Shown piece after piece: positions 24,176 to 37,900 of a stretch of DNA of 64,000 nt (positions within the stretch are counted from its first letter, which is position 1; each line of letters begins with the position of its first letter). Position numbers and translations under genes: made by a program. Below the pieces are notes generated by a model. That model had not been told where the DNA came from and searched no databases. It saw only the letters and a list, made by a program, of their open reading frames with translations. This DNA is from Plotosus lineatus (lineage: Eukaryota > Chordata > Actinopteri > Siluriformes > Plotosidae). Location of the stretch: contig CM045745.1 in the NCBI GenBank assembly GCA_024760905.1, positions 3,267,782 to 3,331,781 of the forward strand. Direction: 5' to 3'.

Positions 24176-24442
24176 CTACAGTAATGTAGATTTTCCTGGT
24201 CCACTTTTAGGCATGTTCTGTTTGGGCCGGATCGACTTTTCATATTTTGTTGATTGTAGTATGGGCTGTTTAGACACTGGCACATTATAGTGTCGATCAT
24301 CCTCTGTGACGAGGCTTAGACAAGGCCAGTCTGTTCTGTGGTCATCTGGGTAATAGGTTATGAACTCCTCAGTGTCGGTCTTGTAGAGCCGAAAGGCCTG
24401 GATGGTATGCTGTAAAGAATAACCAAGCAAGAACATCTCCAC
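24176..24442 (-). CDS. otulin: otulin exon 8 (catalytic His/Asn, C terminus)
   Basis: The acceptor is CTGTCTGCTGCAG|GTGGAG. The exon opens [20 protein letters not shown], continues [11 protein letters not shown], and carries [11 protein letters not shown] with the catalytic His and Asn. The OTU fold ends there. The protein then continues for 32 residues, rich in Lys, Ser and Pro, and ends STLL. My recollection of human OTULIN is a much shorter ending, ETSL, a PDZ ligand. The TLL ending still fits the class I PDZ pattern (T-x-L). Confidence 0.93.
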   Translation of the reverse strand: MEMFLLGYSLQHTIQAFRLYKTDTEEFITYYPDDHRTDWPCLSLVTEDDRHYNVPVSKQPILQSTKYEKSIRPKQNMPKSGPGKSTLL

Positions 24443-27400
24443 CTGCAGCAGACAGGAAAGATACTTTGCAGATTAGGCACTTGGTGAAGGACATGAATTG
24501 CTAAGATGTGGAAATACATGACACTCAGGCTCAGTATGCATACCGTGCCAGTCAAACATTTTAGAACAGCTCAACTTCTTCAGTTTATTATTAGATCACT
24601 TTTTGAAATTTTTAGATTTCAATAATGAAAAACAGAAAGAAGACAGGGAGGAAAAAAAAACAAAAAGTTTTAAGGTCTCTCTCTCTACAGTGGAGCCTCG
24701 ATGAGAGGGAACCCAAACTTTATTCTAAGGTTCTGAAATCCACAAATTTTTCAAACAAGTATGGATTAATGGACTCAACTAAGGATATACAGTAATCCCC
24801 CGCCACTTCGCGTTTCCTACTTCGCATCCCCCACAATATCGCGGATTTCCTATCGGGAAATTAAAAAAATGAAAGATTACAGTAACAGTATTCAAAATTC
24901 ACGTGCACTACATTCAACTACGCGACCCAACATGATCTGTTCTCTTGCTTGACTCGAGTGTTCTCTGATTGGCTCTGAATCCAGCAAGCTGATTGGTCAA
25001 GGTTATATTTCTCAGGATCCAAGACACGGGGCTTCCTGTCTTTGTGTCTGAGCCGCATTGTTAGTTCGTCTACACTACGTACCAGCAGTTCTCCAGCCAA
25101 GCGCCTCAGTTTTTCGCTTTTTGTGCTCCGAAGTACTGTTGTATACGCTAAGGCCTTGAAAATGGCCCCAAAACGCCCAGGAAGTGTTATGGTCTGTGCT
25201 AGTTGGCGGCGTTTATCTCTCTCTCTCTGCATGCGCTGGTGAGGGGCGTGGCTGTCACCTGCAGGTGAAATCCAGAGAACGCACCTGAATGGACTCAACC
25301 ATCAGTGCACGAGAGGAGCTCCATGCTCGACACTCTCACACTGCTTTTCCGTCACTGCTACGGTGGATACGATTCTCCCACACCCCAGTGCTTCCCCTGA
25401 GCTCAATAAAAGTCTTTGTTTCATCGTACTTGTTCTCCTGTATCTTTGAGTCTGACTGATATACTCCCGGCGTCACAGGAAGATCATCTAGTGAACCGAA
25501 AATGATGACAGTTAGTGAGAAATTTAAGCTTCTAGATTTATTAAAAGAAGGGTGAAGGTTTGCGTCTGCGGATCGCCATTACGTCATTAACAAGTCGACT
25601 GTGCGCTACATTAAGAAGTAGGAAGAGAAAATACGCATATCAGTCGGACCCAAAGATGCAGGAAGACCAAGTACGATAAAACAAAGACGTTTATTGAGCT
25701 CAGGGGAAGCACTGGGTCCAGGAAAATCATGTTCACCGTAGTAGTGGTACAGTGTCGGGCACGAAGCTCCTCTAGCGCGCTGATGGCCGAGTCGTTTCAG
25801 GTGCGCTGTCTGGATTTCACGTGCAGGTAACAGCCACACCCCTCATGCAGAGAGAGAGAGAGAGAGAGAGAGAGGATTATGTCATTATAAGGTGTATAAT
25901 TTATTTATATATCATCAATACATGTTGCCTGTATGACATTAACATGCATAGAACACTTTAAAATGAACTTCTATATAAATTTTACATACTATATAGGTGG
26001 GTGTGTTCCCTTAAGTAGCAGCGGAAGTCATTTCGTGGTTTTTCGCATATCATGGAGAGGGCTGGTCCCCATTAATCGCGAAATAAGGGGGATTACTGTA
26101 TAATATCTGCTATAGAGCATACAATACATTACACACTGTACCTTCAAAACATGGAACAAAAAACAAACAAAAACCCACAACACTGGAGGAGGAAACACTT
26201 TTCATGAGATTTATTTTTGTGAAAAGATATTACAGCTGAACACCACTCAATATCTTTTTTGATGCTAAAAATCATAATGTTTTGAAAGTTCTTCATCACT
26301 GCTGCCAAAGTTATCAATGCGTCATCAACCTATGTGTTGTTCTGCTTTTAGTTCACTTCCATCCTTCTGTTCTTTTCATCCCAAACCAGCTCAACAGGGT
26401 TCAAATCTGGAGACTGTGCTTCGATCCCATAATTTGAAACCTACGAGTCTAGTTCTTTTCTTCTAAAGTAATTCTAATATATTGATACAAAACACGTGTG
26501 GAAAAATGCTCACCTGTTCCAGACCTCCGCTGAAGCCCACATGTCTGAGGTGATTAGTGAGGAAGCGCCTGGGACATTTGGAGGTGTCCCGTGCAAAAAG
26601 AAGCCAGCAGAACTCTGGCACGCTGGAACCCTCCTTCATGTCAGCGTGAAGTTGAATGACCATCTTCAGCATCAGGAACTTGAGGGCCTCCAGGAGCTCA
26701 TACTCTTCATGGCCCCCAACAAACAATTGCTTGCAAAAACGTTCCCTATCTGCTGGCTTCTTACAATCCACTGCCTCCTGCCACTTTGGGAACGTAATGG
26801 AAGAAATATCAGTATGTCGGTTAAGTAATACAAAGCCCAACTCTGTACTAAGCTTGCTTTACAATAATAAAAAAAAAACAACGCCCCCTTTTCCACAAAA
26901 ATTAAAATGCAGTGCCACTTAGCAGTCCAGGAAAGACTACTGAATAAACGTCTTGACTAAAGTTACCTGCTCTCTGACCTTAAACAGAGGTCGGGTTTTT
27001 TTTGGGTTTTTTTGATGGTGCATCATTTTTAGGCTGCAGCACAGTGTGTGATTTTTAGCGTGCTCACGTTTCTTTAGGGGGAAATTCTCTTTCAAAACTC
27101 TTGCTAATTGTGCTTAAAGGATGCTCGCTCAGCATTTTTCTTTGCTAACCTTTCAAGTGTTAAGAAGCACATCGCAAACAAATTAAATTATTATTAGTTT
27201 TATATACTCCAGCATAGTGGCTAGCATGCCCGCCTCAAAGCAAGAAGGTCCTGGGTTCTGTGTGGAGTTTGTATGTACTCCCTTTGCTTGTGTACGTTTG
27301 CCCCTGGTATTCCAGTGTCCTCCCACAAGCCAAAGACATGCACATTAGACTAACCGACTGTTGCTAGTTGCCCCTAGACGCGAGTATGAAATGGTGTGTG

Positions 27401-27593
27401 TATTGACCCTGTGATGGACTAGTGAGCTGTTCAGGGTGTACTCCACCCTTGTTCAAAGTGAGATGGGTTCCAACCTTCCTGTGACCATAGTAAAACTGTG
27501 AAGTTCAGAAAATGACTGAAAGAATAAATGACTGATTTACAAAAAAGAAAGAAATCACCAAATTATGATGAAAAAATAGAATAAATCAAAAAA

Positions 27594-27633
<40 letters not shown>

Positions 27634-30600
27634 ATAAAACTGTCCTCTGACCTCAGCTTAAAAAAGTACACATAAACAATAACAAAACCCCACAGGTGTC
27701 CCGGTGCTCCAGTAGGGGAGAAAAAAAACAAAACAAAACAAAAAACACTTTATAAACTGCAAATATTAAATTAAATAAACTGACTACCGTGACCCATACA
27801 CAATCCCCTGCAAACAAATTTGGTGATCCGGTCACTTTCAGTGTTATATTGCCAACGTGACTTTACAAGGCGGATATAGACAAGGTGACCTTATGATCTT
27901 GAGACAAGGTCAAAATGATCCATATTCGCATTATAACCTTTTCAGCCCTTTCAGCCAATAAATTTGGTGATCATTCTCTTCCTCAGTTACTGCACCACAA
28001 GTTTTGGCAAACAAAATATAGGTCATCACCTGCTACTGTCACAAATAAACTCAAATAAAAATCTGGGTTCAGTTGTTTATGATGTAGTACCACATGATAT
28101 ACTACATTATATACACTGACCAGCCATCAGGCTCGGTGGATGTCGAGTTAAACCTCAGCCTCATTCACCTCGCCTTCTGAAAATGACTTAAATCGGATGT
28201 GGTTGCAAACACCACCGATGTGATTGTATCAGTGTTACCTTGACTTTCAGGAAGTTTAGGCCACGCTCCAAGCGTTCCACTGCTCGTCTGTCATCACCAA
28301 AAGGAAACCTCCATTCTTCCAATAAATCTTGCACACACGCTAACTGTGTGAAACACAAAACAAACAGCTAGGCATCTCTATCTATATTAGATAAACCGAA
28401 TGATCACGATAGATAAGACTAATAACATGATTCTGGATCTGTTCATGTGGTCCAAGGCAAAAACTCAGGACCCTTTACTGATCAGAAACAGGTAATAAAA
28501 CAATAACTGGAAGACTGTGCACTTACTAGTTACACTTGGTTACACAGAAAGACAGTTTTGCTATCATTTGAAAAACCCTTATAAGTTCCCACATTGAAAC
28601 ATTTTCACTTGTAAATAAATTGACCATGATCCTGCTCCAGTCCGGACAAATCACAATATTAATATGTTTGGGTTCTTCCAGAATAGTGAAGACCAACCTG
28701 AACAACTTCAGCATCCCACAGCCAGTTACTCAGGATGTTTGACTGGTTGAAGAGTTGAAAGAGGGTTGCCCTGAGAGCACAGTAGTTATCTCCTCGTACT
28801 CTGCGCAAGCTCTCAAAATTTTGAGCTATTGCTTCATACCCCTAAAAAAACAAACAAACAAACAAACAAAAAAAAAAATCCCACATGGAATTAGAACAAA
28901 GTATTGGCTGAAGCAGGGATATGCCCAGGACTATGTAGAGCAGTGTTCCTCCCAGTCAACCCTACAGCCAGGGATACAATACCTACAGCTGCAAGTACTC
29001 CACAATACGGCATATAGGGTACATAGATTGTAAATTTTGCAGTTAGATGGTATACACATGATTTTATGTGATTATCTGTGTACTCTGAGGTAGCAGAGAT
29101 GAAAATGTTCAGGTTCTCTTTGGGAGTAACAAGGATGGATAGGATCAGGAATGAGTACATCAGAGGGACAGCACATGTTAGAGGTTTTAAAAGTCAGAGA
29201 GGCTAGATTGAGGCTAGAAGAACGAGCTCATACATGGGTGCTTGAGCTACGTGCTGCAGGGAGGGGCTTGTCAACAATGTAGTTGCATCGCCATGTCCAG
29301 GTGGTCGTCAAGGAGATGAATATAAATGACTTTGCGTGAGGACTTTCCTGGTGTTACCGCTTTATACAACACAACCGCCTCTCCAGCAGAGTGAGGACCA
29401 CAACGTCACAAACTGCTAGCAGATTTCCAAGCCAAGGCAGACAGTTACCATGAGTTTGCGACTTATAGTCCAGTGTGACTTATGTTTTTTTCTGCTTTAT
29501 TATGCTTTTTTTTTTTTTTGGCCAATGCAACTTGTACTCTGACCGACGTACAGTCTGAAAAATACGGTATTCTCTAATTTTTGTGGATTGCACGCACACA
29601 CAAGGTTGGTCCCTATCCACATCCGTATAATTCATTTTATTCCATGTATTAATAGACAGTGTTGTGCGTCAGCTTCTTCTAGTGAAAACACCTTCATATT
29701 TTTTGTGAGCACTGAACTGAACGACTCTGTTCACTCAGACAACAAACACTAACTTTTTAAATGTTTCTCTGTTCATCTTTTACTGCAGTGCAAAAAAATG
29801 CTATCTAATGAAGATTTAAAATCAAACTTCAGTCAAACTCAAGCTAAATCATCTGCCAGTGTCGGAAGATAATTACACTCAGTAAGATTTCTTAAAATAA
29901 GAAAATGTTTTTGAACCATTATTCTTACCAATTATAAATATCTTACACTGGCAGATAATTTAACTTGATTTAAGGCGGAAAACTATAAATCAAGAAAAAT
30001 ATTCCTAAAATGCTAATAATTTTACACATTCTATTCTTACAAAGTACATTATTCTCACCCCACCTTTTGGGAACCAGAGCTGACTGGTAAGGGGCGCGTC
30101 CACGGATGGCGGATAGTGGAATGGCCTCTAGATATGGCGGTTAGCTGCGAATTAAATAAGCAGTCGCGGACCAACAGCGGTAGGTTTAGCAGGCGAGAGG
30201 TGCTGTAAGGTGACGCTTACAGGACATTCAAAACTCTCTTAAGCTTATTGACGAACCTGCGGCAAGGCAAATATGGCCGCCTTTAAATAAGCCTAGTCAC
30301 CCTGATCAGGGTTACGATCGATGGGCAACGGCAAAACCTGATTGATAATGGCAGATGAGCTGCGTTCCCAGAGACCAACAGCACCATTGGTAGAGGAGTC
30401 TCTAGGAAGTGAAATGGTGGTTCACTTCAGCCCATCATTGCAGAAAGCAACGGGAAACTACTGCAATTACTCTCCCAAGACACCATGACATCTCAAATGG
30501 AACGTTCAAACACTATGGAGCAAGAAGGCGGGACCCCCAGGCCAGATTGCACCTTTTATAAGCCACAGAGTGGCACAGCGCATGGCGAAGAACGAGACAG

Positions 30601-33600
30601 AGTTGCCAGTAACATCTTTGGGAATGACGACGTCTGGCCAAACCCTAATATACAAGGAAGCCAGTTATCCGATGCGAGAGGCAAAAACAAGTCTGTCAAG
30701 TTACGAAAGTCAATCAAAATTGGCACCTGGAATGTCAGAACTCTAAAGACCGGCAATCTGAAAATTGTTACGGATGAATGTGAAAGAGTAGGAGTGCAAA
30801 TTCTTGGAATCTCAGAGCATAGATGGTCCTCAGCTGGTCATTTCAATACAATGGAAGGAGGACAGATCTACTCAGGCAAAGTTTAAGGAGGAACAAATGG
30901 TGTAGCTTTCTACATCTACAAGGAACTAAAACGAGCAGTACTTGGATACAATCGTGTTAACGCCAGAATTCTCACCATCAGACTAAAAGCCAATCCCTGC
31001 AACATCACTATGACCCAAGTCTATGCACCTACATCACAAGCAGAGGATACTGAAGCTGAAATATTTTATGATAAACTCCAAACAGAAATCGACAAAGTCC
31101 CCAAATACAATATTAGTATCATTATAAGCGATTTTTACGTAAAAGTGGGCAAAAAAGAACAACAGGAAAACCCTAATATCATCGGACCTTATGACCTTGG
31201 CAGCAGAAATGAAAGAGGCCAGCGTATGTAGGAGTTTGTCAATGAGAACAGTTTAACTAGAATCAATACTGTTTTGAACCAGCACAACCGCAGACTCTAC
31301 ACTTGGTCTTCTCCAGATGGCAAAACCAGGAACTCTGAAATTGATTATATGCTCATCAAAAACCGCTGGAAATCATCGATTATCAATGCAAAGACCTACC
31401 CAGGCACAGATTGCGGATCAGACCATGATTTGTTATGCATGAATATGAAAATCAAGTTCAAAAACAAGAAGAAAGAAAAGACCCTGCGAGATACGACTTT
31501 GATGCAATTCCTTCCTCCTAGAATCATTTATTAATGACCACACAACCAAGTTGGTGGAATTTGGTGTCGGTACAGCACTCAGCTATGACAAAAGTTACAA
31601 AGAACATTAACAACACACATATTACAACAAAGACAGCAGACATGAAAACAAATGATTACAAACAATCCATAACAACTACACACATAACAGACAAAAAAAA
31701 AAAAAAGACAGACAAGGCTGTAATGTACATTCAGTTCAAAGAGTTCAGAGTCCTTATGACTGTAGGGAAAAAACTGTTCTTGAAACGGGATGTTCTGGTG
31801 GGTAGAGATGGATATCGCCTCCTAGAGGGCAGCGGTTGAAACAAGTGATGGGCAGGGTGAGAGGGATCAGAGGTGATTTTTTTGTGCTCTTAAGATTGAG
31901 CGTTTATGATAAATTGATTGGACTGATGGAAGGGGGGTGCCAATGATCCTGGATGATTTAGTGACAATGCGCTGTAGTTTTTTTTGTGAGTTGCTGTCTA
32001 GGCTGCCATACCAAACTGTTATGGATGAAGTGAGAATGCTCTCAATGATGGTGGAGTAGAAACGGAGGAGATTTGTTTTCACTCTGAATTTCTTGAGCTG
32101 TCTCAGGAAAAACAGTTTTGAGTTTCTACACAGTTGCTACACCATTAAGGTTAAAAATAATTTCAATACTCTGCTAAATGCCCAATAAGAAATCAAGGTT
32201 GAAGAACTTTGGGTCAACATCAAGGAGACTGTTCTCGAAACAGCTGGGAAACATATCCCAAAGAAGAGATACAGGAAAAAAGTGCTGGATCTCAGACACC
32301 ACTTTTCTCCTTATTGAAGAAAGAAGCAAAAGCAAGAGCAAAAACAAACTCGTGTACAAGCAACTTAGCAAAGATATAAAGAAGGCAATCAGAAACGACA
32401 AGAGCAAATATATTCAAGTGAAGTGCGAGCAAATCGATGAGCACCTCAAAACTCATGTACCAGGAAATCAAAAGACTCTCTCAGAAACTGAAACCAAAGC
32501 TTAATGTGATTAAAGACGAAAATGGCTAAACACTAACTTCAGCTGAAGACATCTCAAACAGATGGAGAAACCACTGCGAAAATATGTACAAGGCTAACCC
32601 CACAACAGACGACGGGAATGATGGCACGAGGCTAGACAGACCGGACGAGGAAGAAGACATACCCTGCCTTAGATCGGAAGTTGAATATGCAGCGAAGCGA
32701 ATGGAGAATGGAAAATCTCCCGGTTGCGATGAGTTACCTTGGGAACTCCTTAAAGCCAGCGAAGAGGAAGGTATCTCAATCATGCACAAGCTCTGCGTCA
32801 AAATATGGAAGACAAAAGAATGGCCGAGTGACTGGAGGAAAGCTGTCTTTATACCCCTCCCCAAGAAAGGCGATTTGACGCTGTGTACAAATTACCGTAA
32901 CATCTCCTTGATTAGTCACGCCAGCAAAATTATGTTGAATATCCTGATGAGAAGAATTCAACAAAAATGGAGGAAGAAATCAACATCAGACAAGCTGGGT
33001 TAGACCAAACAGGGGCATGAGGGATCACATCTATCTCAGAATGATAATCCAGAAATGCAGAGAATACAATCGAAACGAAGACAACCATAAACAGAAGCTC
33101 TTTCTGGCCTTCATCGACTATTCTAAGGCCTTCGATTGCGTCAATCATAACAAGCTGTGGGAGATCATGAGAAACATGGGATTCCAAGAAAGAGTGTTCA
33201 CACTCATTGAAAACCTTTCCGCACACCAGGAATCAGCTGTGAGACTAGAGAACACGACTACAGAATGGTTTAATGTAAGAAAAGGCGTGCGACAAGGATG
33301 TATCATGTCCCCTCAACTGTTCAACATCTACACAGAGCACATCATGTGATCAGTTGAAGATGAAGGAGCCTCATTGGAGGTAAAATAATTCATGAAATTA
33401 GATATGCAGATGACACAGTTCTCTTGTCGAGGTCTGCTCAAGGGATCAAAAACATCATCTTGGAAGTCAACGAGCACAGTGAAAACTACGACCTCATGAT
33501 GAACGGGAAGAAAAGAAAGATAATGAAACTCGACAAATGCAAGGAAGACCAAATAATTATCAGTCTTAATGGCGAAGAGATCCAATGCATCGATAAATTC

Positions 33601-34153
33601 GAATACTTGGGATCACTCATTCAGGCCGACGGAATTACCCCACCGAAATCAGGAGACGTCTAGTGCTTGCCACATCAACGATGAGTAACCCATTACCTGT
33701 GGAAAAACACAAACAAGCAGACCAAACTGAGAATTCTGTGGTCTCTGGAATTTCCAGTCGCAATGTATGGGTGTGAATTGTGGACGCTCAACACAGTTGA
33801 CAAAACCCGAATTGAAGCCTTTGAAAGTAAATGCTATCGCAAAATTCCCCATATCCCCTATACTGAGCATAGATCCAACATCTCCATTCGCAGGGAGCTG
33901 AACATCCAAGACAACTGGATGAACACATAATGAGGACCAAGCTAAAATACTTTGGGCATATCAAAAGGCACAACGGACTCGAGCGAACAATCATGGTAGC
34001 GAGAATCGCAGGCAAACGAGGAAGAGGCCGCCCCCGCAAAAGATGGGAAAGCAACATCGAAAAAGAGCTCGACATGAAGATTTCAGAAGCTGGTCGTTTT
34101 GCGACTTTCCGAAGAGCTGTCACGGATGCTACGTCCGACTACGGATAAGCTGC

Positions 34154-34187
<34 letters not shown>

Positions 34188-34870
34188 TATTCCCAAAATA
34201 AGATCAAAAAGAATACAGTCGGCCCCCAATTTACAAAGACCCATGTGTACGAAATCCCCAGATTATGAAAAACATTTTCTTGAGTTTCCGTCCCCGAGAT
34301 ACGAAGCAACCTCCTCTTACGAAGGGAAATTCAAACACGCCAATAAAAATTTCATACGACGCGCGAGTTGCTCTCTCACTGGCTGTCTCTCAACATCCTG
34401 CCCCGATGGCCTCCCAGATAGAGACAGAAGGAAGCTTCACTCTTTAGTTTTTAAAGTTGTTCTAATCCAGTAAATATTTAATAAATGTGGGTGAGAAAGA
34501 GAGCGAGAGAGAGAATAACACTTTACTTTTTTAAGTTGTTTTAATTCGGTAAATGGTCACGCAGGGAATGCGCTTTGAAGTCACGTCTTGTGGGCGTGGC
34601 CCGCCAGCGCGCACACGCGAGAAAGAGAGAGAGAGAGAGAGAGAGACGGAATAACGCTTTAGTTTTTTTAAGTTGTTTAATTCAGTAAATGTTTAATAAA
34701 TGTGGGCACATTTGAGCTCATCTGGAATTCCGATCCCTCAAGGAATCAAATTAAAGTTGAGTTTGTCAGGCAGGGAATGCGCTTTGAATTCACGTCTTGT
34801 GGGTGTGACCTGCAGCACGTGCGAGAGAGAGATAGAAAGAGAAAGGAAAAAAGAGAGATAGAGAGAGAGA

Positions 34871-34917
<47 letters not shown>

Positions 34918-37900
34918 GTGTGTGTGTGTGTGTGTGTGTGTTTTAATGAAAAATGTTTAATAATGGTTTAATAAATATGTTAATAAAATGTTTAAATGGT
35001 TTAATAAATAATTTTCTTTTACTTTGAACACATATTTCATACCCCGATAAACCCCATCCAAAGACTGGAGACTTGGAATGACTTAGGCGTTTAACATGTA
35101 AGATGCGACCCCTACTAACGAAATCCCCGCAATACGAAAAGAGCTCTGGAATGGATTAATTTTGTAAATTGGGAGCCGACTGTATTTAGGTGGGCGGAGT
35201 CAAGATATATATAGTCTCAGTTTAAACTTCTGACCCTGTCCTCTATGTTCTATTCAGAATGAAATATTGAAATTTGGAACTTCCACATCATTGCATTCAG
35301 TTTTCATTCACAATTTGTATAGTGTTCCAACTTCTTTCTCCAACAAGAAGTGGATGAATTTGTACTGGACTACACTGTGGAAGATCAGCAGCCCTTGAGT
35401 AAGGACAAAAATCATAGTTCCTCAAATTAGTGACTTGTTTGTAGTAATCTTGAACTCTGCCTCCAAGAAAGCAGGTACAGAAAATGCTGAATAGTGAACA
35501 CAGTACAAATACTACAGAAGGGGCTCCTAAGTGGCATATCGACAAGGTGCAAAACCATTAATCTGGAGATCGCAAGTTCAAATCTGTTTTAATACCACAG
35601 CCATCCATGGCTGGGAGTCCATGGGAGCTAACTGGCAGAGATGACACACGCTCACTTCTCCGTCACTCTCAGAGATCGCCTGCCAATCATGGACATCTGT
35701 GGGCTCCTTAAGACAAGAGGGTGGATTGCGCTTTCCCACCGAAGGTGTTAGACCGCCCTCAAATGGCGCAGCAGTTTGAAAAGAGGCAGGTAGCTAGAAT
35801 TACATGTCACAGAGGGTGTGTGTGCTTGTGTATAAGATGATGTTGAGGCCAGCGATCTTGTATGGTTTAGAAACAGTGGCACTGAGGAAAAGACCGGAGG
35901 CAGAGCTGGAGATGGCAGAGATGAAAATGTTGAGATTCTCTTTGGGAGTAACAAGGATGGATAGGATCAGGAATGAGTGCAGAGGGACAGCACATGTTAG
36001 AGGAATTGGACACAAAGCCAGATAGGCTAGATTAAGATGGTTTGGACATGTACAAAGAAGGGACAGTGAATACATTGGCAGTAGGATGCTGAGGTTGGAA
36101 CTACCAGGCAGAAGGCCTAGAGGAATACCAAAAAAAGCATACATGGCAACAGCAAAACACATTTTCAGATGAAATTTAGAGGGGGTTTGGTCCAGGGTAG
36201 AGCTTGTTTGTATCTACAGTTGGTCAACATATCATCTAGCATAGACTAATTGGAATATCATTATTTGTAAACATATACAGTCAGCTCACTACTTACAAAA
36301 TTAATACATTCCAGAGTTTTTTTCCGCAACGTAGGAGTTTCGTAAGTAGGGGCGCATTTAACATGTAAAACGCCTGATTCGTTCCAAGGATCCCAAGACT
36401 ACCCCATCAACCCTTTAAAAATGATAAAGGTACACCAATTTTGTATGAAATGTACACACACACATATAGACGCATATATATATACAGTGAACCCTCGCTA
36501 TAACACGGTTCACTTTTCACGGTCTCGCTACTTCACGGATTTGCATAGTGCATTGTGTTCTGCATTCTGATTGGCTAAACAGTCTCTCTGCTTCTTCTCT
36601 ACGTGTTAGTCAATAAGCTTGCGGTTTAATACGTACACGTACGTAAAACAGCTTGCCATTTATGTTCCCTACGTGCAAATTCTCTTGCAATTTCAAGTCT
36701 CCCTAAAACCCATTATGTCGACAAAACGTTCTGCACCGACAAAAGCACCTGCGGTCGGGCCTAAAAGGCAGAGGAAGATGCTAACTATTGCAGAAAAAGT
36801 TCAACTTCTGGACATGCTAAAGGAAGGTAAAAGCTATGCGGCTACAGGTCGGCATTACGGAATTAATGAATCTTCCGTTCGTTCTATAAAGAAGGAGGAA
36901 AATAACATAAGGACTACAGCAGCAATAAGTTTTAATAAAGATGCAAAAAGGGTTGCAACTGTTCGCAACAAGACCATGGTAAGGATGGAGTCTGCATTAG
37001 CTTTGTGGATTAATGACTGCAGAAAAAAAAACATTACGCTGGATACGAATGTTATCTGCACAAAAGCTAGAACACTGTATCAAGCCGTTGCTGACGGCGA
37101 CAGTGACAGGGAAGAGGAGGAGGATGCAGATACCGGGCCATCATCAAGTGCTGTTCACGCAGTACCAAGCACATTTAATGCTAGCAAGGGCTGGTTTGAA
37201 AAATTTAAGAAACGCTTTGGACTTAAAAATGTTTCTCTGCACGGAGAGATCGCCTCTGCAAATACCGCTGAAGCAGAAGCGTTCGTGAACAATACATTTA
37301 AAGCGATCATTGAGGAAGGGGGATATATGCCTGAACAAGTTTTTAATATGGATGAGACTGGCTTATTTTGGAAACGGATGCCCTCCCGCACCTTCATCAT
37401 GCAGGAAGAAGCCAAAGCCCCAGGATTTAAAGCCCAAAAAGATCGTGTGACTCTGGTTATGTGCGGAAATGCTGCAGGTTTTATGATTAAGCCTGGGCTC
37501 ATTTATAGGTCTAAAAATCCCAGAGCACTGAAAAACAAAAAGGATGATTTGCCCGCTTACTGGATGCACAACGCAAAGGCTTGGATGACAAAAGCGCTCA
37601 ATATGGATTGGTTCAAAACTGTTTCATCCCGGAGGTCAAGTGTTATTTGAGAGGAAAGGGACTAGACTTTAAAGTGCTTCTGCTCGTTGACAACGCTGGA
37701 GGTCACGCCCGATGATTTGGTATATGATGGTATGCAAATCGAATTTCTGCCGCCAAACACTACATCCCTGATTCAGCCCATGGACCAAGGCATCATCCGT
37801 GCTTTCAAGGCTCTCTATACACGCAACACCCTGCAACATCTTGTTGACGCTATGGACTCGGATCAAGACTTCTCACTAAAGGACTACTGGCGTGGATACA

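Larger units (their letters stand above)
24790..26098. mobile_element. Tigger-type element with internal fold-back
   Basis: The left end CAGTAATCCCCCGCCACTTC (24790) and the right end ATAAGGGGGATTACTG (to 26098) are inverted and flanked by TA on both sides. At 25503-25640 it keeps a decayed piece of pogo/Tigger transposase: [15 protein letters not shown], a stop, then [15 protein letters not shown]. This is the helix-turn-helix start also seen intact at 36715. The element holds two inverted copies of an extra module at 25216-25432 and 25668-25874. Confidence 0.85.
30055..34165 (+). mobile_element. Second RTE-type LINE (BovB-like), split by an L2-type LINE
   Basis: The 5' region has a CATTGCAGAAAGCAACGGGA block. 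Endonuclease pieces follow at 30485-30886 ([24 protein letters not shown]), 31010-31231 (VYAPTSQAE) and 31274-31534 ([19 protein letters not shown]). The RT is in pieces at 32584-33003 ([15 protein letters not shown]), 33017-33349 ([32 protein letters not shown]) and 33390-33663 ([12 protein letters not shown]). The C terminus at 33930-34148 reads [13 protein letters not shown] and RGRPRKRWE. It ends in a GA-repeat tail near 34155. Motifs resemble BovB more than RTE copies A-C. Numerous stops make it inactive. Confidence 0.85.

Noticed and set aside
25216..25874. Endogenous retrovirus or LTR retrotransposon
   Set aside because: The module has an AATAAA-type signal, but there is no gag, protease or integrase motif anywhere and no clean TG...CA ends. 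Kept only as an unclassified module.
26496..26828. 110-codon plus-strand frame opposite otulin exon 7
   Set aside because: It mirrors the real minus-strand exon, which has splice sites and homology. The plus frame has neither.
24176..28841. OTULINL (the inactive paralogue) instead of OTULIN
   Set aside because: The catalytic Cys, His and Asn and the LUBAC-binding DLYRAA motif are all present, and the protein ends in a PDZ-type motif. OTULINL lacks the active-site residues.
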